This document shows positions 7,619 through 17,100 of a stretch of DNA of 24,923 nucleotides, piece after piece. Every line of letters starts with the position of its first letter. Position 1 is the stretch's first letter. The notes below the pieces were generated by a model. The model did not search any database. It was not told where the DNA came from and saw only the letters and a program-made list of their open reading frames with translations. This DNA is from Bacillota bacterium (lineage in GTDB: Bacteria > Bacillota > Clostridia > Acetivibrionales > DSM-1351), in the NCBI GenBank assembly GCA_023398105.1, contig JAEWST010000133.1, forward strand, positions 1-24,923, written 5' to 3'. Position numbers and translations under genes: made by a program.

Positions 7619-10600
7619 ATGGAAAGTAATGTAGTTGATAATATAAAAGCTGAAAATAATCAGTTTTCTAAATCAAAGATTTATTGGATGGAAAAGCTTT
7701 CAGGGGAGTTAAATAAAAGCGTTTTTCCATATGATTATATAAGTGACGTTAACAGAGAGTCTAAATATGAAACCTTACAATTCAATGTTCCTGATGAATT
7801 GTGTAATAGAATTTTGTCACTGTCAAATAAATCAGACTTTAATTTGTATATTATTCTTGTTGCCTCTTTGTCGGCACTTTTATATAGATACTCAGGTAAT
7901 AATGATATTTTATTAGGTGCTCCCATAATAAAACAGGACGTCCAAGATGAGTTGCTAAATACTATTCTGGTAATTAGAAATAAAATTTCTGATAGTATGA
8001 CATTTAAGGATTTACTTCTTCAGGCTAGAAAATCTGTTATGGATGCAAATGAGAATATGAACTATCCTTTAAGAAGATTAATTAATAATTTACAACTGAC
8101 ACAAGATATAACCGGCAGTTTTCCACTTTTTGATGTAGCAATTTTACTGGAAAATATTCACGATAAAAGTTATATTGAAGGTACTAACCCCAATCTTCTG
8201 TTAGCATTTTCAAAGAACGACACAAGTGTTAACACATGTGTGGAGTATAATTCACTTGTATATAAAAGCGAAACAATTAGTGGAATTATTAATAATTTAT
8301 TTAATTTTATGATTTCAGCTACAAAAAACGCAGATTCTAAAATATGTGAAATTAATATTCTGTCAAATGAGGATAAAAATCAAATATGTAATAATTTCAA
8401 TAGTACTCAAGCTTTTTATGATAAAGATAAGTCTGTAGCACAATTATTTTCAGAACAGGTTAAAACTTCACCTGATAACATTGCTGTTGTGTACATGGAC
8501 AAGAGAATAACTTATAGCCAACTCAATACCAGAGTTAACAAGCTGGCCAACTATTTAGTAAATAACCATGACATCACTATTTGTGATACAGTAGGCATAA
8601 TACTTTCACCTTGTGAAGAAATGATTATTGCAATATTGGCTATTCTCAAAATTGGTGCGGCATATGTTCCTATCGAAAAGTCAATGCCACTGGGAAGAAT
8701 TCAGAAGACTATAAATGGTGCCGGAATAAAATATGCACTTACCGATACAGAACTACGTAGTGACAAAATTGTTATGCTGAATATTACAGAAACCATTGAG
8801 CATTCCGAAAATGAGTCGGATAATTTTGAATCCAGAGCAACTGGTAGTGATGCTGCATACATAATCTTTACTTCTGGAACTACAGGACAGCCAAAGGGTG
8901 TTGTAGTAGAAAATTCAAGTATTGCTAATTATGTTTCGTGGTTCACAGCAGCAGCAGGACTGAAACATGAAGACAAAACTATGTTGTTATCCTCAATAGC
9001 TTTCGACCTGGGATATACAGCTCTTTATTCGTCTTTATTAAATGGTTGTGAGCTTCATATAGTCAGCAAGGATTTGTATACAAATCCTGAAAAACTTCTA
9101 ATATATATAAAAACAAATAGAATTTCATATTTGAAACTAACACCATCTCTATTTGGAACAATAATTAATTCAGATAGTTTCAATTCTGAATATTTAAACA
9201 ATTGTTTAAGATTTGTTGTACTTGGAGGGGAAAAGATAAAGTTTGCCGACATAAGAAAGCTGAATACTTTTTGTCCCAGTATTCAAATCATGAATCACTA
9301 TGGGCCTACCGAATGTACCATCGGGTCAATTGCTCATATATTGACCTATCAGGATATACAGGCTGGAGGTACTGAGACAGTTATCGGAAGACCTATTCAA
9401 AATACCCAAGTATATATAATGGACAAAAATCAAATCCTTTTACCGATTGGAGTTCCGGGGGAAATATGCATTGCTGGAGATTGCTTGTCTAGAGGATACA
9501 TAAACAATGAGGAGTTAAATAAGCAGAAGTTTTCTCTAGTTACCTTTATAGATGGAAAATACATAAGGGTTTATAGGACAGGGGACTTGGGGAAGTATCT
9601 TCGAAATGGAAATATCGTATTTCTTGGGAGAAGCGACGACCAAGTCAAGATAAGGGGATATAGAATTGAAACCAGTGAAATAGAGGATTCATTGCTAAAA
9701 CACAAGCTTATTAAGGATGTAGCGGTCATTGCACAGACAGAAGGAGATGGGAATGCATATCTATGTGCTTATTTCGTATCTTCTGAAGAACTGACGATAG
9801 AGGAACTGAGAGAGCATTTATGCACTGATTTACCTGAATATATGATTCCATCATATTTTACCAGAATAAATGAAATCCAACTTACTCCAAACGGTAAAAT
9901 AGACTTAAAAAAGCTTCCTAAACCTAGTTTGGGATCTATAGAAGGAAAAGATTTTGCCTTGCCTCAAGATGAGACTGAGAAGAGTTTAGTTAAAATATGG
10001 CAGGATATACTTGAAATACCCAGTATATCTGTAAATGACAATTTCTTTAATATGGGTGGAGATTCAATAAAGGTCATCAGATTAGTAAATAGAATTAACA
10101 AGACTTTATCAATAAAAATAGAAATGAATGATATATACATAAATCAGTCTATAAGAGGACTAAGTGAATATATTAAAGAGCACGGAAACGAACAAACAGA
10201 TAGTGAAATAATTAAAGGCACCGAGATATTGAAAAAAATAAAGAATGAAATTCTTGAGGATAAAGAACTAGAAGCCATACTGCCAGCTGACTATGAAGAC
10301 TTTTACCCGCTAAGCCCCATACAAGAAGGTATGATATTTTATTCTCTGATAAATCCTGAAAAACCTATATATCATAATAGATCTCTATTTATGGCAAAAT
10401 TTGAAAGATTTGATTTGGATTTATTTGTTAAAACAGTTAAGTTGCTTATGGGTAGGCATCCTATGCTGAGAACGACTTTCAATATAAAACAGTTTTCTCG
10501 TCCTATTCAAATTGTGTATAAAAATTTTGAACCAGATATTACTGTCAGCGATATATCCGACTTCTCAAAAAATGAGCAAGAGTTACATATTAATCGTTAC

Positions 10601-13600
10601 ATGCAAGATGATATGAATAATAGATTTAAATTTAATAATGAGTTACTGTGGAGAATAAAGATATTTAAGCTCAACCAAACTGACTTCTGTATAGTAAAGA
10701 CTCATCACCACTCTATTACAGATGGATGGAGTGCTGCCTGCCTGTTTACAGAGATTATAAACACATATAGCAGTTTGTTACAGGGAAAAGAACCACAGCT
10801 CGAACCCCTAAAAAGTACATTTAAAGACTATCTTGCAGTGAATTTAGCTAGAGGTATAAGTGACGGGAAGAAAGAGTTTTGGAAAAATTTATTAAAAGAT
10901 TATACCAGAAATAAGCTTCCTTTTAATTTTACAGGCAGGAAAATTAATAACCTCAATAGAAGCAAGATTGCCATAAAGAATTTAGGATCTCAACTGCTTA
11001 GAGACCTAGAGAGTGAAGCTAAGAAGAACGGGGTTACTGTAAAGGATATTTGTACATCGGCATATATTTGCTTGATGTCAATATTGACAAGTGAAAAAGA
11101 CATATCAGCTGGTATAGTGACTCATGATAGACCATTACTTGAAGATGCAGAGAGAATTCAAGGCTGTTTTCTCAACACAGTTCCAATAAGAATAAAATTA
11201 GATAGTGATGGCATAAATAAATTGGAGGTTCTTAATAAAGTTAGAGACTTTTTGATTATAGTGAAAAAATACGAGGTATTTTTGGGAGATATTGTAAAAA
11301 TAGTGGGCGGAGGCAACACTAAAGAGAACCCTATATTTGATACAATATTTAATTTTATGGACTTCCACGTATTTAATGATATGGCTAGTGATGTGGCTAG
11401 TGGAATTGATACTGATATTTCAATAGATACTGCATCTGAAAACATGACGAATACGTTGCTAGATCTTGAAGTAAACAAAACTCTTAACGATTTTATAGTT
11501 CATATCAAGTATTCTCCAGATTATTTTGAGCAGAAAAATATACAGACTGCTCTGGATATTTACGAAAGAATATTAAAGAGCTTCAGCAGAGACATTTCAG
11601 GGAATCTGCTAACCGGAGATTTGATTTCGGAAGAAGAAAGAGCAGAAACCTTAAATAATTTTAATGACACTTTTATGAGCTATCCCATCAGTAAAACCAT
11701 GCATGCATTATTTGAAGAACAGGTTGAAAAAAACCCTGAAAATATTGCATTGACATTTAATGATGAACATATGACATATAAAGAATTGAATTTTATGGCA
11801 AATAGAATTGCGAGAACTATTCTTGATAGAGGTATAAAACCGGGGAAACTGGTCGGAGTGGCGGTTGAAAGGGGTTTTAATCTAATTGCTTCATTGATAG
11901 GTGTCTTGAAGAGCGGATGTGCATATGTTCCTATAGATCCAGATTATCCTGAGGAAAGAAAAGAGTATATTGCGAAAAACTCAAAGCTGTCCGCTGTATT
12001 GACAGATAATAGCTATGCTTTTTCTTCTATTGAAACAATTAACTTAAACAGCACTGATGTTTACTCTTTTGATGGAAGTAATCTAGAGGTTGAAGTGAAT
12101 TCTGACAGATTGGCATATGTAATTTATACTTCAGGATCAACTGGACAACCTAAGGGAGTTATGATTGAACATCACTCAGCAGTAAACCTAATAACCTGGG
12201 TTAACAGGCAATTTGATATAAACGAAAATGATTCACTTCTATTTATTACACCAGTATGCTTTGATCTTTCTGTATATGATATATTTGGAATCCTTGCATC
12301 TGGCGGTAGGGTAGTTATAGCCAGCAAAGAACAAGTTCAGAATCCAAAAATATTAAAAAGGTTGTTGAAAGATGAAAGAATTACCTTCTGGGATTCGGTA
12401 CCATCAACGATGAATTACTTGGTGAAGGACATTGAGGAAAGCGATTGGGAATTCCGTCAGAATGATTTAAGGATTGTTTTCTTAAGCGGAGATTGGATTC
12501 CTGTAAATTTGTATGAAAAGATAAAAAAATATTTTGTGTCCACAAAGGTTATAAGCCTTGGGGGTGCAACTGAAGGTACTGTATGGTCTATATATAATCC
12601 AATACATCAGGTGGGCAAATATCAGACCAGCATACCATACGGTAAACCTTTAGGGAATAACTTCTTCTATATACTAGACAAAAATGGAGAAATTGTACCT
12701 GATGGTGTTGCTGGAGAATTGTATATAGGAGGAGTAGGAGTTGCATCAGGATACATAAATGATGTAGAAAAAACAAGAGCTTCTTTCTTGCCTAACAAAT
12801 ACTTGAACCCAGCAATGAGAGATAAATTGAGAGAGCTTTTTTCGGATTATGAAGCAGAATTGTTTATCAAAAGCTCACAAATGCTTTATAAAACAGGTGA
12901 CCTTGGCAGAATGCTGCCTGATGGAGACATAGAATTCCTTGGTAGAGTTGACCATCAGGTTAAGATAAGAGGCTTCAGAGTAGAACTGGGGGAAATTGAA
13001 AGCAGGCTTTTAAAGAATGAATTGGTAAAAGAAGCAGTTGTAGTAGATAGAACAGACATATATGGAGATAAGTATTTATGTGCATATATAGTAACTGATG
13101 CAGATTTTAAAGTATCTGACATAAGGGGTTATTTAATGGAGGCACTGCCTGATTATATGATTCCAGCTTTTTTTGTAAAACTAGATATTTTACCATTAAA
13201 TTCAAACGGAAAACTTGACAGAAAAAGATTACCTGAGCCGGATGGAAGCATTGGTACAGGAGTGGAATTCGAACTACCACAAAATGAAATAGAAAAAAGA
13301 CTTGAAGCTATTTGGAAGGAAGTTTTAAATGTTGATGCTGTAAGTGTAAACGATAGTTTTTTTGAAATAGGTGGAGACTCATTATTGCTTGTTCAGGTTC
13401 ATAATAAAATAGAAAAGTTCTATATGGGAAAAATTAAAATAACAGACCTATTTTTATATACAACGATAAGAAGTATTGCTGGTTTTATTGAACAGGCTTT
13501 AGAAAATGCTGATAAAATAATAATCCAACATATGAAAGCTAGAAAAGAATTCATCAACACCTCTGACAGGTCTAGCATGAGCAACTCTATGAACTTTTAT

Positions 13601-14110
13601 ATAAAAGACCAATTTTTCAAAAAACTAAAGTCCAAAGCAAATAATAATAATGTATTGATTAGTGATATTTTACTTTCAATGTTTGTATATGCTGTAACTG
13701 ATTTAACTGATGAAAATGAGGCGATTATTCAGGCGATGGTTACAGAAGAGGATATGGTAACCCAGATGAGTATTGATTTGTCAACTGTTGATAGTTTTCT
13801 TGAGCTTCTTAAAACAGTAAAAGAGTATGATTTCAACCGGTCAGATGGGAGTTACAGCATATCTGATGTAAAAACGCTGCATACTATCAAAGGAACAAAC
13901 CACTTTGTGCCGCTATTTTATATAGATGATAGAATGCAATCAGAAATAAACCTTGGTGAGATTTACGATATTATCGTTAAGGCTGATATCGGGGAATTAG
14001 GTATTAATATTGAGTTTGATTATAACTTTAAATTATTTGGAAATGAGAGTATGCATGAATTATTAAATATCTATTATAAATTAATTATGTCATTTGTAGA
14101 TAACACTTAA
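7619..14110 (+). CDS. Nonribosomal peptide synthetase: partial C-A(Asp)-T-C-A(Cys-like)-T-partial C
   Basis: The product is 2163 residues from ATG 7619. Residues about 10-255 match only the C-terminal lobe of a C domain (YW start, NYPLRRLINNL, FPLFDVAILL); the catalytic HHxxxDG half is missing. A1 follows (TSGTTGQPKG at 418, FDLGYTA at 462, HYGPTE at 560, NGK lysine at 760); its pocket D-L-T-K-V-G-H-I-G-K equals the textbook aspartate code. T1 has MGGDSIKV (Ser 816). A full C domain follows (FYPLSPIQEGM near 895, HHSITDG at 1030-1036). A2 (TSGSTGQPKG at 1504, FDLSVYD near 1548, GGATEGTVW near 1647) reads D-L-Y-D-F-S-L-V-W-K, nearest the cysteine code DLYNLSLIWK. T2 has IGGDSLLL (Ser 1921). 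The last 190 residues again resemble a C-domain C-lobe without HHxxxDG. There is no E or TE domain. Asp is a strong call; Cys-like is moderate. Confidence 0.97.
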   Translation: MESNVVDNIKAENNQFSKSKIYWMEKLSGELNKSVFPYDYISDVNRESKYETLQFNVPDELCNRILSLSNKSDFNLYIILVASLSALLYRYSGNNDILLGAPIIKQDVQDELLNTILVIRNKISDSMTFKDLLLQARKSVMDANENMNYPLRRLINNLQLTQDITGSFPLFDVAILLENIHDKSYIEGTNPNLLLAFSKNDTSVNTCVEYNSLVYKSETISGIINNLFNFMISATKNADSKICEINILSNEDKNQICNNFNSTQAFYDKDKSVAQLFSEQVKTSPDNIAVVYMDKRITYSQLNTRVNKLANYLVNNHDITICDTVGIILSPCEEMIIAILAILKIGAAYVPIEKSMPLGRIQKTINGAGIKYALTDTELRSDKIVMLNITETIEHSENESDNFESRATGSDAAYIIFTSGTTGQPKGVVVENSSIANYVSWFTAAAGLKHEDKTMLLSSIAFDLGYTALYSSLLNGCELHIVSKDLYTNPEKLLIYIKTNRISYLKLTPSLFGTIINSDSFNSEYLNNCLRFVVLGGEKIKFADIRKLNTFCPSIQIMNHYGPTECTIGSIAHILTYQDIQAGGTETVIGRPIQNTQVYIMDKNQILLPIGVPGEICIAGDCLSRGYINNEELNKQKFSLVTFIDGKYIRVYRTGDLGKYLRNGNIVFLGRSDDQVKIRGYRIETSEIEDSLLKHKLIKDVAVIAQTEGDGNAYLCAYFVSSEELTIEELREHLCTDLPEYMIPSYFTRINEIQLTPNGKIDLKKLPKPSLGSIEGKDFALPQDETEKSLVKIWQDILEIPSISVNDNFFNMGGDSIKVIRLVNRINKTLSIKIEMNDIYINQSIRGLSEYIKEHGNEQTDSEIIKGTEILKKIKNEILEDKELEAILPADYEDFYPLSPIQEGMIFYSLINPEKPIYHNRSLFMAKFERFDLDLFVKTVKLLMGRHPMLRTTFNIKQFSRPIQIVYKNFEPDITVSDISDFSKNEQELHINRYMQDDMNNRFKFNNELLWRIKIFKLNQTDFCIVKTHHHSITDGWSAACLFTEIINTYSSLLQGKEPQLEPLKSTFKDYLAVNLARGISDGKKEFWKNLLKDYTRNKLPFNFTGRKINNLNRSKIAIKNLGSQLLRDLESEAKKNGVTVKDICTSAYICLMSILTSEKDISAGIVTHDRPLLEDAERIQGCFLNTVPIRIKLDSDGINKLEVLNKVRDFLIIVKKYEVFLGDIVKIVGGGNTKENPIFDTIFNFMDFHVFNDMASDVASGIDTDISIDTASENMTNTLLDLEVNKTLNDFIVHIKYSPDYFEQKNIQTALDIYERILKSFSRDISGNLLTGDLISEEERAETLNNFNDTFMSYPISKTMHALFEEQVEKNPENIALTFNDEHMTYKELNFMANRIARTILDRGIKPGKLVGVAVERGFNLIASLIGVLKSGCAYVPIDPDYPEERKEYIAKNSKLSAVLTDNSYAFSSIETINLNSTDVYSFDGSNLEVEVNSDRLAYVIYTSGSTGQPKGVMIEHHSAVNLITWVNRQFDINENDSLLFITPVCFDLSVYDIFGILASGGRVVIASKEQVQNPKILKRLLKDERITFWDSVPSTMNYLVKDIEESDWEFRQNDLRIVFLSGDWIPVNLYEKIKKYFVSTKVISLGGATEGTVWSIYNPIHQVGKYQTSIPYGKPLGNNFFYILDKNGEIVPDGVAGELYIGGVGVASGYINDVEKTRASFLPNKYLNPAMRDKLRELFSDYEAELFIKSSQMLYKTGDLGRMLPDGDIEFLGRVDHQVKIRGFRVELGEIESRLLKNELVKEAVVVDRTDIYGDKYLCAYIVTDADFKVSDIRGYLMEALPDYMIPAFFVKLDILPLNSNGKLDRKRLPEPDGSIGTGVEFELPQNEIEKRLEAIWKEVLNVDAVSVNDSFFEIGGDSLLLVQVHNKIEKFYMGKIKITDLFLYTTIRSIAGFIEQALENADKIIIQHMKARKEFINTSDRSSMSNSMNFYIKDQFFKKLKSKANNNNVLISDILLSMFVYAVTDLTDENEAIIQAMVTEEDMVTQMSIDLSTVDSFLELLKTVKEYDFNRSDGSYSISDVKTLHTIKGTNHFVPLFYIDDRMQSEINLGEIYDIIVKADIGELGINIEFDYNFKLFGNESMHELLNIYYKLIMSFVDNT
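11378..11401 (+). repeat. 12-bp imperfect tandem duplication inside an NRPS C domain
   Basis: GATATGGCTAGT is followed directly by GATGTGGCTAGT (11 of 12 bases identical). It encodes DMAS-DVAS in a Ser/Asp-rich stretch of the C-lobe of the full C domain of the NRPS at 7619-14110. The reading frame is kept. It looks like a small slippage expansion in a surface loop. Confidence 0.75.
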
Positions 14111-14164
14111 TGCTGGTTATGTGACTTATAAACGTGCAAAGAAATATATCCGGTGAGACTGGAT

Positions 14165-14170
14165 GGAGGT
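14165..14170 (+). promoter_or_regulatory. Ribosome binding site favouring ATG 14181 over ATG 14163
   Basis: GGAGGT lies 10 bases before the ATG at 14181 (13 before the next ATG at 14184) but overlaps and follows the in-frame ATG at 14163. The earlier ATG has only a weaker GGTGAG ahead of it. The strong site argues for a start at 14181, removing six residues from the longest reading frame. Confidence 0.6.
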
Positions 14171-14180
14171 AATTGACGCA

Positions 14181-17100
14181 ATGATGAAAAAATTCACTGA
14201 TATTGATGTTGAGGGATTAAAGGCGAAGGATATTGAAAGCAATATTTTTAATAATTCTTCCAAGGATATAGCCATTATTGGCATGAATTCTAAAATGCCT
14301 CTAGCTGACAATGTTGATGATTTCTGGGAAAATTTGAAAAGTGGCATTGACTGCATAAGAAGTTTACCTGAAAGCAGAAAAGATGATGTTGGAAAATATA
14401 TCAAGCAGTTATACGGAAAGGAAGACTCAATAGAATGTAAAGACATGGGCTATCTTGATGATATTGATAAATTTGACTATGAATACTTTAATATTACTCC
14501 TAAAGAGGCTACCATGATGGATCCCAATCAGAGAATTTTTCTTGAAACTGCATGGGGAGCCATAGAGAATGCTGGTTATGGTGGCGGTAGAATAAACAAA
14601 AGTAAAACAGGTGTATATGTCGGATTCACTAATGCCAATGAGTATCAAACGTACTTGACGGTAGTAGGTTCACCTGAGATATCATCATCTATTACAGGAA
14701 ACCTGACGCAGTTAATTGCAAGTAGAATATCATATTTACTTGATTTATCAGGACCAAGTATGATGATTGATACAACCTGCTCATCATCCTTGATAGCTCT
14801 ACATACTGCTTGTCAGGCATTGAGAACCGGAGATTGTAATATGGCTATAGCCGGAAGTGTCAGAATACATATAATACCTGAAGACAAAAATGACAGAATG
14901 CCTATAGAATCTTTGAGTGGAAAAGTATTAAGCTTTGATGATAATTCAGATGGTACTGGATGGGGAGAGGGTGCAGCGGCTATACTCTTAAAACCTTTAA
15001 ATAAGGCGATTGCAGATGGTGATAATATCTTTGCCGTTATAAAGGGGAGTGCAGTAAATCAGGATGGACATTCCAATGGTATTACTGCTCCTAATCCAAA
15101 AGCACAGGAAAAGCTTATTCTTAGTGCATTAAAGGATGCTGGAATTAGTCCTGAGACAATAACATACATAGAAGCTCACGGGACCGGAACAAAGCTTGGC
15201 GATCCAATTGAAATTGAGGGTATTACAAATGCTTTTCGGGCATATACAGATCGTAAAGCATTTTGTGGCATAGGTTCCGTTAAAACAAATCTTGGACACT
15301 TGGGGCATGCTGCTGGAATAACAGGGATTATAAAAGCGATACTCTCATTAAAAAATGGCCAGATTGTTCCATCCTTGCATTTTCAAAAACCGAATTCAAA
15401 AATTAATTTTGAAGAGTCCCCTCTGTATGTAACAGACAAACTTATGAAATGGGAGACTGGTCTTATACCAAAGAGATGTGCTGTTAGTTCCTTTGGAATG
15501 GGCGGCACTAATTGTCATGTTATTCTTGAAGAGGCACCTAGTCTAATTACAGAGGGATATACTGAAAATGATGTTGGATTGAATGTACTAACCATATCAG
15601 CTAAAAACGAAAGTACACTAATAAATATGGTTAATGCTTATGATAAATATTTGAAAGGTGATGTACAGAATGTTAAGGACATGTGCTTTACTGCTAATAC
15701 TGGAAGAGGCCATTATAGTCATAGGCTAGCAATTGTATTCACTAGTTTAGATGAGTTAAGAGGACATATAAGAGATATATGCTACGAAAAAGTGTTCCAA
15801 AGCAGAAATATTTTCTATGGAATGCATAGAGTCATTTTTGAAAATAGAATAGAAAAGAGTTTAGGAGATATAAGTGAAAAGGAACTAGAAGAGTTAGAGG
15901 CAGTAGCAAAGGCAAATATTAAAGAGTTTGTCTTGAAAGGCAAAGAGGATTATTCAATATTAGCAGAATTATGTAATTTATATGTTAAGGGTGCAGCAAT
16001 TAATTGGAATAAGCTGTATGGAAACGAAAAAAGAAGGAAAGTTGCTCTTCCTACATATATGTTTGATAGAAAAAGATGTTGGATTGAACTTACTGATTCT
16101 TCAAGGAAATTTATGAGCATGGAAGAGAAAGGCTTCTCTTCTCTTTTAGACAAATGTATTGTTGAACTATATGATCAACATATTTTTGTTACGAAATTTA
16201 AGTCTTCTAGACATTGGGTTTTAAATGAACATAGGTTAGGAGATAATTGCATTTTAGTAGGTACTGCTTATATAGAAATGGTATTGGAAGCTTCCAAAAA
16301 GTATATGTCAGAATTTGATATGGAGTTAAGGGATATTGTATTTCTTTCGCCGTTGGTACTCAAGGATGGAGAGGAAATAGAACTGCAAACAGTTATAAAA
16401 AAGGAACAGGATTCTTTTGGTTTTGTCATATCAAGTTATAAACAGGATGAAGCAAGTGGTGAATCTCAGTGGACTATTCATACTCAGGGTAAGATATTCC
16501 ATAATAAAAAGCAAATGATGCCTCATGTAGATGTTAATGAAATCAGCAGAAGATGTCAAAACCAATTAATTAAGCCTAAATTTGATGGTTTTGATCGCAT
16601 ATCAGCTTTTGAATTTGGCTCTAGATGGAATAATATTAAGCTGATCGGATTGGGTGAAAATGAGTCTTTTTCACATATAGAACTGTCCGATGAATACAAG
16701 TGTGAATTGGAAAATTATTTGCTTTATCCATCTCTTCTGGATAATTCTCTTATAAATCTTCTGTGGAAAGGACAGGACAATTATCTGCCGTTTTCATACA
16801 AATCAATAAAGGTGTATGGTTCTACCCCTGCAAAGTTCTACAGTCACGTAAAACTGAAAACAATGGTTTCTGATAATGCGGAGGTATTAGTTTATGATCT
16901 TTGCTTGCTTGATGAGAATGGAAATGTATTCGTAGAAATTGAAGAATACTCACGAAAAAGAATCAGTAATTTTGGAACTGTTTATGATGAAATTAATATA
17001 TTCAACAAAATAAACTGGAAGTTATCTGCACCTGAAGAAAATTCGGGAACCTTTAGAAGTGAAGTTGGTGTTATGATAATACGGGATAATACTGGAATTG

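Noticed and set aside
7640..8400. A complete N-terminal C domain on the second NRPS
   Set aside because: No HHxxxDG motif and no N-lobe: the sequence begins at the YW region that normally lies after C3, so only a C-lobe is present.
14111..14162. Possible terminator or small gene between the second NRPS and the hybrid gene
   Set aside because: The gap of about 50-70 bases has no stable GC stem followed by a T-run and no open frame with a binding site.
15580..16045. A shortened AT domain between KS and DH-like domain
   Set aside because: There is no GHSxG nucleophile motif and no GQGxQ motif. The segment reads as the KS-AT linker joined to the post-AT linker, as in AT-less modules.
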